Below are positions 35,056-44,224 of a stretch of 64,000 nt of DNA, one piece after another. Location of the stretch: contig NZ_CP137338.1 in NCBI RefSeq assembly GCF_044923475.1, forward strand, positions 4,030,001 through 4,094,000, in the 5' to 3' direction. Below the pieces are notes generated by a model. That model was not told the origin of the DNA. It saw only the letters and a list, made by a program, of their open reading frames with translations, and did not search any database. Both the position numbers and the translations under genes were made by a program. Origin of the DNA: JAAURS01 sp044923475 (GTDB lineage Bacteria; Cyanobacteriota; Cyanobacteriia; Thermosynechococcales; Thermosynechococcaceae). How positions within the stretch are numbered: position 1 is the first letter of the stretch; every line of letters starts with the position of its first letter.

Positions 35056-36360
35056 CTTAGTGGTGCAGAAAACTCAAAGGAGCTGAAAGCTTTAGAAGAC
35101 AGTCACCTTGGCAAACTCAATGCGAGTGTTCATCGCATCTCGCTTCTTGAGAGAGGCATAAGCAGGTGGTGGATTACATCGTGGCAAATATCTCAAGGGT
35201 GGCAGCGGTAATCTTTGATAGCACAACTGATTAATCCGTCTTAGCCCGATTTGCAGAAAACTCAATCCCCTGTGAGCATGCCAATCAATGGACTTTAGTG
35301 CGCCTTGAGCGATCGTTTCAATGGCAACGCAAATGGCAATAATGGTCGCAGCCGCCAGTAACATCAGCAGTCGGCTTAAAGCATGGGCATCTCTGAGTTT
35401 AGAACGAGGCAGTTCAAAGGCGGCAGACTTGTAATCCTTGAAATGGGGTTCAATGCCACCAAAACGTTGACCATATAGCGCGAAGGTTTGCACAGAAGGC
35501 GATTTATCTGTAATCACAGCCCAAGCCTCCTGGGCGATGGATAATCGAGCGGTCGCCAAATGACAGTGGATATCTTCAAGAATCGTGACATCAGAAAATA
35601 GAAAAGCTTGTTCAGGCTCTGGCAGCAGGTCAGCAACCGACTCGGTTTGAGCATTAGACAACGTGACCCTCAAATCGGATTTAGCGCGAATTGCCCAAGA
35701 CCATTGATGGCTCCGTAGCCAACGAATTAACTCACCATGCTCAAAGCCTCGGTCAGCCAATAGTGTGATTTGACAATCAGCGGGTAAGACCGTCTCAGCC
35801 ACATCCAGCACTGAGCAATAGTCCGCAAAAGCGACCGTAGCACTGCCATGCTTGAGCACCTTTTGAGCCAAAGGAAAAGAGCGCCCTCCCCAGGTCAGAC
35901 AGACCTCTATCAGGCAATACTCATCCCACAGCATGCTTGTATCCAGGGTCAATGTCGTCGCCATGCCCGCCCACGCTTGAAGAAATTGAAGCAGTAATGG
36001 AACATAGAATGTTTCTGAGGTGATCTTGGGATTATGAACGAAGTAGCTCAGTCGTTCCATGTGAGAGCGGGCTTTACAACGACGATGACTCAAATAAGTC
36101 AGCCAATGGCTTAAGCTGCCACTTTGGGCTTGGAGGATTGCAGCGATGTTTTCAGCAAACACAGTAAGGTGACGTTTATCTTTGGGTGTGACCCATTGAC
36201 TCAGTTGAGTTTGCAGTTGACGATAGAGTTGAGGGGTTGACATAGGATTGCTCTGAGTTTGGGAACTTAAGCATCACATTGAATGCCCCTCTCTGTCACC
36301 TTTGACAGATTTGAATATTGCCTGCTGGTAAGGTCTTCATGACTTTTCTGCACCATCAAG
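35056..36360 (-). mobile_element. Complete IS4-like insertion sequence (1305 bp) inside hsdS
   Basis: Ends are CTTAGTGGTGCAGAAAACTC (left, 35056) and the complement of CTTGATGGTGCAGAAAAGTC (right, ending 36360): imperfect terminal inverted repeats. A 9-bp target duplication GCAATAACA flanks it at 35047-35055 and 36361-36369. Excision with one duplicate restores the hsdS frame as TVVIAIVGATIGN. Confidence 0.95.
35092..36243 (-). CDS. IS4-like DDE transposase
   Basis: 383 aa. DDE pattern: D in TLTLDTSMLWDEYCL, D in ITLLADRGFEHGEL, and the E of the YREK-like block YGQRFGGIEPHFKDYKSAAF. The frame is complete. It fills the element at 35056-36360. Nine-base duplications are typical of the IS4 superfamily. 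Confidence 0.92.
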   Translation of the reverse strand: MSTPQLYRQLQTQLSQWVTPKDKRHLTVFAENIAAILQAQSGSLSHWLTYLSHRRCKARSHMERLSYFVHNPKITSETFYVPLLLQFLQAWAGMATTLTLDTSMLWDEYCLIEVCLTWGGRSFPLAQKVLKHGSATVAFADYCSVLDVAETVLPADCQITLLADRGFEHGELIRWLRSHQWSWAIRAKSDLRVTLSNAQTESVADLLPEPEQAFLFSDVTILEDIHCHLATARLSIAQEAWAVITDKSPSVQTFALYGQRFGGIEPHFKDYKSAAFELPRSKLRDAHALSRLLMLLAAATIIAICVAIETIAQGALKSIDWHAHRGLSFLQIGLRRINQLCYQRLPLPPLRYLPRCNPPPAYASLKKRDAMNTRIEFAKVTVF

Positions 36361-37316
36361 GCAATAACAACTGTAGCTTTAGGAAATTTCTTGCTTACAG
36401 TTAGCCCTTTTTCATTAAGCGTCTGCTTGTGAGCATCGATCCATCCACCTTCGCTAGGAAGATCACCGATTTGAATGAATGGGTGTTTACCGTTGAAATA
36501 AGCCGGATCATTTCGAGGTCGGACAGAAAATCTTCCTCTTGAACATTGAGCGTAATTTCCAAGTGCGTCCCACTTCCAGGTTTCTGGTAATAACTGCAAG
36601 TTTTCGTCTGAATCAGCTATTTTGAATCTTTTCTCTTTGATTAAACTTTTTTCAGGCTCTACAACAGAATATTTTTCTCGCCAGTCCTCGGTCAGTTCTC
36701 CTGATGTTGCTGCGGCGAGGACAGATTGGCGGAAGCGTTTGAGGAGGAGGGGAATGCGATCGCATCTCTCCCGACAAGCATCTACCTTTGCTAACAGGCG
36801 ATCGAGCTTATCCGCAATCCGTTTCTGTTCGTTGAGGGGGGCGAGGGGAATTTGGAATTTAGATATTTGTCCCAAATTCAAATTCTGAAGCCCCATCCCT
36901 CTCCGAATTGCTTGAATATTCTTTTCAATTAATGGAGAAGATAAAAAATGAGCAATATATTTTGGTAAAATTGGTGGAATAAGTCGAATGATGGATATTG
37001 CTTGATTAGTGTTAGAAGGAAGATCATTTTCATATACAATCGCTACTCTTCCTAATGTTCCAGCAATAGAGAAAAGTACATCATTTTCTTGAAGACGAGA
37101 TCTTGATAAAGCCTCATCCGCATTTTTGTCAATAAATCCACAAAGTTTGTGATTAATGCGTTGAGCAGATAAACTTTCGACCTTGACAAATAAAATACCT
37201 TTAGTGGTAAATTTAAATCCCAAGTGATGTAGGCGTTGTTCCTTTTGTAATGCGATAAGTGATTTCATCAAGGAAAACTTCTTGCCAACCCTGAGGTAAT
37301 TCTATAAATTCTTCTA

Positions 37317-37724
37317 TCACGCTTCAATCTCCCAATCTTCAAGCTGCAAGCCCTCAACACGAATAAATTCTCTGGTGTTGTGGGTTATGAGGGTGAGATT
37401 ATGGGTGAGGGCAATGGCGGCAATTTGCAGATCATTGGGGCCAATCGGAGTCCCTTTTGTCGCTAAATCTGCACGGATCTGTCCATAGGCGATCGCGGCT
37501 TCGTCATCAAAAGGCAAAGAAGTAAAACAATGGAAGAAACCTTGTTGTCTTTCTAAATTGCGAGTAGGATTTTTGCTTCGCATTGCACCATAAAAAAGTT
37601 CTGCTTTGACAACAGAACATACCGCCATCTCATCAGTTGGAGTAGCGAGGACACGATCTCTAATTCGCTCAGAGTGACCGTTAATATACATCACACAAAC
37701 ATTTGTATCTAGCAAGTAGAGCAT
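37317..37724 (-). CDS. vapC: VapC-type PIN-domain ribonuclease toxin
   Basis: 135 aa. PIN acidic residues: D in LYLLDTNVCVMYING, E in VCSVVKAELFYGA, and D in GTPIGPNDLQIAAIAL, with a further N/T region LITHNTREFIRVEGLQLEDW. Close to VapC toxins that cleave tRNA or rRNA. It follows its antitoxin by 2 bp and its stop overlaps the hsdS GTG, so the TA pair sits inside the restriction operon. Confidence 0.92.
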   Translation of the reverse strand: MLYLLDTNVCVMYINGHSERIRDRVLATPTDEMAVCSVVKAELFYGAMRSKNPTRNLERQQGFFHCFTSLPFDDEAAIAYGQIRADLATKGTPIGPNDLQIAAIALTHNLTLITHNTREFIRVEGLQLEDWEIEA

Positions 37725-37726
37725 TG

Positions 37727-37987
37727 CTAATCAAAAGCCCCTTCCATATCGTCATCCAGGGCCGAGCAAACCCCTCCATGATTGATCGCAAATTTGTCAT
37801 CAACAACAATTGGATCATCTGCACAAATGCCATAGAAATCTGCTAATGATCGTTCAGTTTTTTGGGATGTCTGTACAGATTTGTAAGTCACCATCGCTTC
37901 TACTTCGCTCTCTAAAATTCCGATGGGAATATCGAGATGCAGAATCCCATCTGCCCCAACATGCTGACGCACCTTAATACTTTGCAT
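37727..37987 (-). CDS. Putative antitoxin partner of the VapC toxin
   Basis: 86 aa from the ATG at 37987, with GGAG seven bases upstream. N-terminal strands (IKVRQHVGADGILHLDIP) resemble an AbrB/DUF104-like antitoxin; the acidic C-terminus (CADDPIVVDDKFAINHGG) would bind the toxin. Its position directly upstream of a PIN toxin supports the role. Confidence 0.78.
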   Translation of the reverse strand: MQSIKVRQHVGADGILHLDIPIGILESEVEAMVTYKSVQTSQKTERSLADFYGICADDPIVVDDKFAINHGGVCSALDDDMEGAFD

Positions 37988-38074
37988 CGTTTTACTCCTT
38001 ACCATAATTGCTGAACAGGGTAATTCTCAAATTTGCCATCTGCATAAAAATCCATTCACTACATATACTAAACA

Positions 38075-38482
38075 TCAATCATCCTGAATTGAGGTTACTT
38101 TAATATCAGATACTCGGTGCATTGGCTTGGTTCGTCGTTCAGTCGTCACCAATTCTTCAGCGCCCATAAGCAATGCTGCCGCAACATGCAGCGCATCTAC
38201 CGCCGATAAACCATACTGGCTAGCAATTTGATACCCATCCTGAACCAGTTTTTCAAGGTCATTCGCCCAATACTGAACCGAATCAAAAAAGCTTTGATAA
38301 AACTCAACTTCATCATTCTTTTTGTAGCAAATAGCCTTTGGCAACACCTCCAAACGCACAAAAATGCTAGAAGCAAATTCCCTTGATTCATCTTCAAGAA
38401 TAGTCAAAGCTCTTTCTGAATATAAGTCCGTACCTCGTGCAGCAGACACCAAAATTCCTGAATCGACAAACGTTCGAGTCAC
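38075..38482 (-). CDS. Second PIN-domain toxin
   Basis: 135 aa. PIN features: RTFVDSGILVSAARGT (first Asp), E in VRLEVLPKAICYKK, and SAVDALHVAAALLMGAEELV with the conserved D. Its ATG overlaps the antitoxin stop (ATGA). A nuclease toxin by family; target unknown. It is the second TA pair between hsdM and hsdS. Confidence 0.88.
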   Translation of the reverse strand: MTRTFVDSGILVSAARGTDLYSERALTILEDESREFASSIFVRLEVLPKAICYKKNDEVEFYQSFFDSVQYWANDLEKLVQDGYQIASQYGLSAVDALHVAAALLMGAEELVTTERRTKPMHRVSDIKVTSIQDD

Positions 38483-38769
38483 GTCTCAACTTCCTTGAAT
38501 CGATTGCGTTGTTCGTCAATTTCCCTGTCAATATCTTCAGCCGTCAAAAGCGGCTCTCCAGACGCAACTATTTTTGCCCGCAGTTCTCGTAATCTCTTGC
38601 CCAAAGGAGTTTTGGGAACAGAAGACACTGACTCTACTTGAGAAGGGTTACTCGCTACGCTTGGTGTCAAAATAATCTGGTCACGATCTCGCCGAATTTC
38701 AACTGCTTGGATCCCAGTCAAAAATTCTTTAGGGATAATTAATCCTTGCTCAGTCACATTTACTTTCAT
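38479..38769 (-). CDS. Putative antitoxin of the second PIN toxin
   Basis: 96 aa with a good GGAG site. N-terminal AbrB-like strand pattern (MKVNVTEQGLIIPKEFLTGI, VEIRRDRDQIILTPS) and a charged helical C-terminus (LGKRLRELRAKIVASGEPLL). Translationally coupled to the toxin. It begins about 30 bp downstream of the hsdM stop. Confidence 0.82.
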   Translation of the reverse strand: MKVNVTEQGLIIPKEFLTGIQAVEIRRDRDQIILTPSVASNPSQVESVSSVPKTPLGKRLRELRAKIVASGEPLLTAEDIDREIDEQRNRFKEVET

Positions 38770-38798
38770 ACCTTTTCTCCTATGTTCTCGATTCTTGC

Positions 38799-40362
38799 TT
38801 ATAAAATGATTTCCTCGCCCAATTCTGCCAAAATGCCCTGGAGTTCTGCGATCGCCGCCTCCAGTTCAATCACCGCCTCCTGAGCTAATGCTGTAGGTTC
38901 CGGCAACTCCTCAGATCCATTCTCGCTCTCATCCCGGAGCCAAGCAATGTCTAGGTTCTCATTGCGATCGGCAATCCAATCGCGCTTAAAACACCGGAAT
39001 CGGCCTTGATCCCCCGTATCTTGGCGCTTGGCCAGACTGGCAGAGCGTCCCAGCGAATCGTCCCCAAACGCAGCCTCAAACTCTGCAAAATGTTGACGGG
39101 TCAATTGCGTGCGCTTGCCAAACTGCGGCATATTCGCCCGCAGGTCATACACCCAAACCTCTTTTGTATTGCCCCTTTCCGTCTCGCCACGGGTAAAAAA
39201 CAACACATTAGTTTTAACGCCCTGAGCATAGAAAATCCCCGTCGGCAGCCGCAAAATCGTATGCAGATTGCACTTATAGCACTACGGATTTTGCTTAGGA
39301 CGCACTGCTTAATCAAATCCTTACTGCTCAAAGCGGGCTATTTACAAACGTCTTAACATGCTCTCGTAGGGCTATATCCATCAAATCAGCGCGGATCTGT
39401 TTGCCCACATTGCCCTCAAACAGCACATTGTCCGGCAATACCACCGCAGCCCGTCCCCCAGGCTTCAAACCTCGATAAATATGTTGCAAAAAACAAAACT
39501 GCTTATTGCTCGTTGGAAACGTAAAATCTGTGCGAGTGGGCAACCCGCCGCCCTTTTTTGTCCCAAAGGGCGGATTTGTCAACATCAGCGTCGCACCAAT
39601 CTCGCTCAGCGCTTCGCCATCAGAACCCAAGGTATCGCCATAGCGGATACCGGAAGCCTTCGGGTCAGAATCCAACCCATGTAGCATCAAATTCATCAAC
39701 GCCAAACGGTGCGTATCTTGCACATGCTCCATCCCGTAGAACATACCGCGACGATACTTCCGTTGTTGAGCTTCCGTCCAGCTATCCGAGTCGCTGTGTT
39801 CGCGAATATAGCGATTCGCCGCAATCAAAAAGCCACCCGTCCCCGCCGCCGGATCTTGAATGATATCTTCTAGCGTCGGGCGCATCACCGCCACCATGCT
39901 ATCGATTAAGGGACGCGGCGTGAAATACTGCCCCGCACCAGATTTCTTTTCATTAGCATTCTTCTCCAACAACCCTTCATACAGATCGCCCATACCTTCT
40001 TGACGGGCGCTGTACCAATCCAGCTTGTCAATTTCCGACACCAACGTCGAGAGCGTAGCGGGTTTGCGAATAAAAGAACTGGCATTGGCAAAAATTTCCT
40101 TAACCAACCTAGAGCCAGCACTGCCCAAGTGAATCAGCAGAATTTTGTAAAACTCCATCCGATCCGGTGCCGCTTTAATTTCTAAATCATTCCAGCGGTA
40201 GCCTTCGGGAATCTGATCCTCTGTCCCCGTCTCCTTTGCCATCTTCAAAAACAGCAGGTACGTGAGTTCGGTCACATACTGGTGATAGGTCACCCCGTCA
40301 TCCTTGAGGATGTTGCAGAGGTTCCAGAGCTTAGCAACAATGTCGTGAGTGGTGGTACTCAT
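38799..40362 (-). pseudogene. hsdM: hsdM, type I DNA methyltransferase subunit, split by a MITE
   Basis: The first part (40362 to about 39375) has the HsdM N-terminal helices, AdoMet motif DPAAGTGGFLIAANRYIREH and catalytic NPPF in LTNPPFGTKKGGG, then reaches IRADLMD. A 98-bp element (39277-39374) then breaks the frame with stops. Downstream it resumes KCNLHTILRLPTGIFYAQGV and runs to EEIIL. Removing the element and one TA gives IRADLMDKCNLHTILRLPTG in frame and a 487-aa protein, the usual HsdM length. Motifs are otherwise intact, so the inactivation looks recent. Methylation of N6-adenine would be lost. Confidence 0.95.
39277..39374. mobile_element. 98-bp MITE in hsdM, IS630/Tc1-mariner type
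   Basis: Ends TAGCACTACG (left) and the complement of TAGCCCTACG (right) form terminal inverted repeats; TA flanks both sides, the duplication made by IS630/Tc1/mariner elements. It encodes nothing. Taking out the element and one TA exactly restores the hsdM reading frame. Confidence 0.88.
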
Positions 40363-40409
40363 GCAAACAGTAGGTATTGAGGACTTAAACTTCGGTCATG
40401 AGCCATACC

Positions 40410-40495
40410 TCGGAGATCCCCCTAAATCCCCCTTAAAAAGGGGGACTTTGAGTCTATTTCCCCCCTTTTTAAGGGGGGCTAGGGGGGATCTCCGA
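40410..40495. repeat. 86-bp palindromic element between hsdR and hsdM
   Basis: TCGGAGATCCCCCTAAATCC on the left pairs with the right arm that ends GGGGGGATCTCCGA; inner blocks CCCTTAAAAAGGGG and its near copy are themselves palindromic. Such elements are widespread in cyanobacteria. It lies in the 272-bp gap between hsdR and hsdM and could fold in the transcript, affecting hsdM expression. Confidence 0.75.
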
Positions 40496-40634
40496 GACTT
40501 TGCGACATATAAAATCTATTTCAAACAGACTCTTAGAGAAATGCATCCAAACCCTCTGTCGGTTAATTGATCGAGCACAGCACACCTCCAGAACGAGTAA
40601 GGCATCTCACTCTATCGTTATCGCTGACCCTATT

Positions 40635-43600
40635 TCAAGCCGCAGGCGTTTGCCATAGCGAATCGTTAAAGGTTTCCAGTACCTGCTGGAGCTGACCGTC
40701 AAACATCCGATCCAGCCGCGTAAAACCGCCCCCCTCGCGCCGAAACACCAAATCAGGGTCATCCAACGCCTCCCGATCCACCACCAAATTCGCCTTTGTT
40801 TGAGCTGCAATTTTTTGCAACCACTGCCGCTGGGGTGTCGTCCAGGTTCTAGACGAGAGCATTCTTTGCAAAGCGCGATCGACCCTCTGTTCATAAGGCT
40901 CCAGTGCATCTCCGATCGCCGCCTGCCGAATATAGCCCACAATCCGCGCCGCGATATCCTGATTCGTCATCTCCCGCCAAGCCGTAGCCAAGTTGGTTTC
41001 CGTAAACCCCCGCTTATCCAACTCCAAAGCCAGTTCGCGCAATTGTTTTCGGGTCAAGTCTCTGGGACGGGTCAACACCGTCATCAACGCAGGCAGGGTA
41101 TTGCTGTTACTGCGGATAAACTCAGTAAACTCCTGAAGGTAATCTTCCGGCTTTTTAGCCGTCCCATACCCCCGCTCGATACTGTGTAACGCATCCTCGT
41201 GGTCAGAAATAAAGATCATCGGAGCAGTCCCCTCGCCCTTACGATCTAAAATCTCGCCAAGGTTAGGATTCTGGGTAAACCAGGCGGCAATATTCGCCAA
41301 AGGCATCTGACGCAATTCCCGGATAAAGGCATCAGGCGGCATCCCTGCTACGGTTTCAAAGTCGTTCAGAGCCGTTTCGCTCAAGTACCGCTTCTTTCGC
41401 TGGAGCTTCGCAATGAACTGATCCCGCACCAGCGATCGCGCTTGGTCTCCAATCGCATCCGTCATCTCCCGTGCCAGTTGAGTAAACGAGATCTTAGGAT
41501 CCACCACTACAGGCTGCATGGCAGTTACAGACTGAAGCGCCTCGTAGAGCTGCACGGCATCGAAAATACGAAATGCCTCCTTGCCGATGGATTCGCATAA
41601 TCGAGTTGCGCGACCTAACATCTGGTCGTACAAAATACGGCTGTTGATGCGTCTCAAAAACACCAGATTGCAGATTTCCGGTACGTCAATCCCCGTCGTC
41701 AACAGATCTACCGTCACCGCAACATTGGGATTCCGTTCATTTTTGTAGCGCCGAATCAGTTGTAAAGGCTTGTCGGTATTACCCGTAATCTTAATCACGG
41801 CATCGTCGTCAACGCTTCCATACAGCGATTGGAACGCTTGCTTCATCAATGCGACGACTAAATCGGCATGGGCATCGTTGACACAAAAAATCAGCGTTTT
41901 CTGACGCGAACTCGGATCCAATTCCTGTGCCAAATGCTCGCAGACCACGCGATTAAAGGATTCCGTAATCACCTTGCGGTTAAAGGCTTCAACCTCAATC
42001 TGAATCTCGTCTGGCGTTGTAAACAAATCAAGCTGATTTTTCTGAACGTTGTAGACCTTCACCGCTTCACCAACCCGCCAATTGATGCCGCTGGTGGAGA
42101 GTTCAGTATGAATCCTGACGGGCGGCTCATGATCTACCAAATAGCCGTCAATCACTGCTTCCCGATAGCTATAGGTATAGACAGGAGCGCCGAAGACTTG
42201 CGACGTATGCAGTGCAGGAGTTGCAGTCAGGCCAATCTTAACGGCATCGAAGTAATCCAACACCCGTCGGTACTTGGAAATGTAATCATCAAAGCTACGG
42301 AAGGTCAGTTCTGCATCGCCCAGCTCGCGATCCAACAAATATCCGCGATGGCATTCATCGACAATAATGCAATCGTACCGATCGATGGGCGGCGGTGCTG
42401 TGTCCTCCCCAGCATAGAGAATGCGCTGAACCATGCCCTGCACCGTAGCGATATGAACGGCAGTTTCAGTATCTGGGGTTTGCTCCTCCAGTTCTTTGAT
42501 TCCAAAAATATCGGCGAAGGTCTGTAAATTCTCCATCCGCGTATCTTTGAACGCATTTGCCGCCTGCTCGCCCAGCGCTGAGCGATCGACCAGAAAGAGT
42601 ACCCGTCGAAATCGCTGCGCCTTCAACAATCGGTAAATCAGGGCAATGCAGGTTTTGGTCTTGCCCGTCCCCGTCGCCATCGCCACCAAAAGCTCGCGCC
42701 GATTTTCTGCAATTCCGGCCTCAATGGCACGAATGGCCGCCTGCTGGTAAGGTCGCAGTTGCAGGATATAGTCAAACCCCTGAGACGAGAGCGACTGGTG
42801 TGCCACCACCACATCTCGCTTCAGCAAAGAAACCAAACCCTCTGGGGTATACCAACCATCCAGGGCATAGGATAGATTTTCAGAACGGCGGACATCGCAG
42901 AACCAAATACCGCTATGGGTTTCGAGCTGCCGCAGATAAGGTCTGCCATTGGCAGAAAACGTAAACGGGATTTTATAATCGCCCCAAGTACCGCCAGGAC
43001 TCTGATGTTCAGCCTCTAAGCGAAAATCTCGGCTGTAACGTTTTGCCTGCTGAAGCGCCCCGGATACGTTTGCATTTTGTCGCTTGGCTTCAACCGTCGC
43101 CACAGGCATCAACCCCACAAACAACACATAATCCGCAGGCCCGCTGCTCGTCGGCCACTCGGCGATCGCCTGATTTTTTCCCTTTTCCGGTCGAATCCCT
43201 TTTCTGTAGTTCAAAGTTACAGAATCGGCCTCCCACCCCGCTTGCTCTAACTGTTCGTCAATCAGTTCTCTCGTACTCGCCTCATCAAGCTGAACAGATT
43301 CCGCAGCTTGGTTTGCCGCCTGGATGTAGTTTTTTAATGATTTTCCGGGTTGGGATGCTGCAACAGTTTGCTGCTCCGCAAGACGCCGTTCGAGCTGAGT
43401 CTTAGCCTGCTCCGCTTCAGCAGCCATCTGCTCCCAAAATAGCTGTTCTTCCTGAGTGGTCTTAAGGGTGGCCTCCGTCTTGGTAAGGCGCTGTACCGTA
43501 TCCTCATGGGTCGATTGATAATCCGCTAGAGTCTGAGCCAGACGAGCAAGCTCCATACGCAACTCTACACTTTCGTCTTTCGGCGCGGTAGGCGGAATAA

Positions 43601-44030
43601 AGGGACTAGACTTAAACGCCGGATTCTTAAAAGTACGGTGAAACCAAAGTCCAATCTGCCAAGCAATTTTGAGATTACCAAGGGCTATTCGGTGGTCGCC
43701 CATCAGGGCATGGTTAGCCGCATTTCCAGAACGCCGAATTTCCCCAAACAATTGAGCCACTTCACGTGGGAGAATGCCTCGATCCTGCAAACGGCGCAGC
43801 AGATCGTACTGAGATTCTTCTGCCGAAACAAACAAACCCACCCGCGAAGCCACAAGCTGCGCCAGAAGTTCGGCAAGCTGACGCAGTTTTAGCAGGCATG
43901 TGTTTGGATCTTCAGCAAAGTACTTTTCCGCCAGCATGCCAAGACGCAGAAGCTGTTCATCATGCTCTTGCAGATGGGCAAAGTTTGTTAGGGGAAGAGC
44001 TGGTTGCGATGACATTGGCTCAAATAACAT
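40635..44030 (-). CDS. hsdR: Type I restriction endonuclease subunit HsdR
   Basis: 1131 aa, apparently full length. An N-terminal DUF4145 helical domain (about 1-130, HLQEHDEQLLRLGMLAEKYF) is followed by a coiled coil, the HSDR_N nuclease domain (RELIDEQLEQAGWEAD, PADYVLFVGLMPVATVEAKR with the E-x-K catalytic pair), then an SF2 helicase: Walker A MATGTGKTKTCIALIYRLL near residue 450, DECHRGY near 557, TATPALHTSQVFG, and VTVDLLTTGIDVPEI with LGRATRLCESIG. The ATG at 44015 is an alternative start. HsdR translocates and cuts unmodified DNA, but only when bound to HsdM and HsdS, both of which are broken downstream. Confidence 0.96.
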   Translation of the reverse strand: MLFEPMSSQPALPLTNFAHLQEHDEQLLRLGMLAEKYFAEDPNTCLLKLRQLAELLAQLVASRVGLFVSAEESQYDLLRRLQDRGILPREVAQLFGEIRRSGNAANHALMGDHRIALGNLKIAWQIGLWFHRTFKNPAFKSSPFIPPTAPKDESVELRMELARLAQTLADYQSTHEDTVQRLTKTEATLKTTQEEQLFWEQMAAEAEQAKTQLERRLAEQQTVAASQPGKSLKNYIQAANQAAESVQLDEASTRELIDEQLEQAGWEADSVTLNYRKGIRPEKGKNQAIAEWPTSSGPADYVLFVGLMPVATVEAKRQNANVSGALQQAKRYSRDFRLEAEHQSPGGTWGDYKIPFTFSANGRPYLRQLETHSGIWFCDVRRSENLSYALDGWYTPEGLVSLLKRDVVVAHQSLSSQGFDYILQLRPYQQAAIRAIEAGIAENRRELLVAMATGTGKTKTCIALIYRLLKAQRFRRVLFLVDRSALGEQAANAFKDTRMENLQTFADIFGIKELEEQTPDTETAVHIATVQGMVQRILYAGEDTAPPPIDRYDCIIVDECHRGYLLDRELGDAELTFRSFDDYISKYRRVLDYFDAVKIGLTATPALHTSQVFGAPVYTYSYREAVIDGYLVDHEPPVRIHTELSTSGINWRVGEAVKVYNVQKNQLDLFTTPDEIQIEVEAFNRKVITESFNRVVCEHLAQELDPSSRQKTLIFCVNDAHADLVVALMKQAFQSLYGSVDDDAVIKITGNTDKPLQLIRRYKNERNPNVAVTVDLLTTGIDVPEICNLVFLRRINSRILYDQMLGRATRLCESIGKEAFRIFDAVQLYEALQSVTAMQPVVVDPKISFTQLAREMTDAIGDQARSLVRDQFIAKLQRKKRYLSETALNDFETVAGMPPDAFIRELRQMPLANIAAWFTQNPNLGEILDRKGEGTAPMIFISDHEDALHSIERGYGTAKKPEDYLQEFTEFIRSNSNTLPALMTVLTRPRDLTRKQLRELALELDKRGFTETNLATAWREMTNQDIAARIVGYIRQAAIGDALEPYEQRVDRALQRMLSSRTWTTPQRQWLQKIAAQTKANLVVDREALDDPDLVFRREGGGFTRLDRMFDGQLQQVLETFNDSLWQTPAA

Positions 44031-44224
44031 TCTGAGTTTATTATTCCCGGTTTATCCCATCCCAACCCGCAAAGCAGTCGCCAATGTAGAGGAAAGCAGA
44101 GCTGCGAAGCGCAAGCGCAACAAAGCCTCGCATCCTCGCTTCTCTGCAACAGCATCCTGACCAGAACTGCAACCAATTCGTCAGAAAAGCTGGCGATCCT
44201 GGGCTTGTATAATGCGATTGAGTT

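Larger units (their letters stand above)
34563..37320 (-). pseudogene. hsdS: hsdS, type I restriction specificity subunit, split by an IS and frameshifted
   Basis: Three pieces on the minus strand form one HsdS. (1) From GTG 37320 (overlapping the PIN-toxin TGA): IEEFIELPQGWQEVFLDEIT and TKGTTPTSLG. (2) After a one-base insertion near 37215-37222 the frame shifts to GFKFTTKGILFVKVES and continues to FPKATVVIA. (3) After the IS (35056-36360) it resumes IVGATIGNTGLLAYD to the stop at 34563. Two target-recognition domains and conserved spacer helices (LNEQKRIADKLDRLLAKVDA, LEEQKEIVHRVEKLFAFADR) are seen. Removing the IS, one 9-bp duplicate and one base gives about 480 aa, a normal HsdS length. 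It cannot make a functional subunit as it stands. Confidence 0.92.

Noticed and set aside
39101..39254. Apparent new gene start MRLPTGIFYAQG
   Set aside because: It is the continuation of hsdM after the MITE, not an independent gene.
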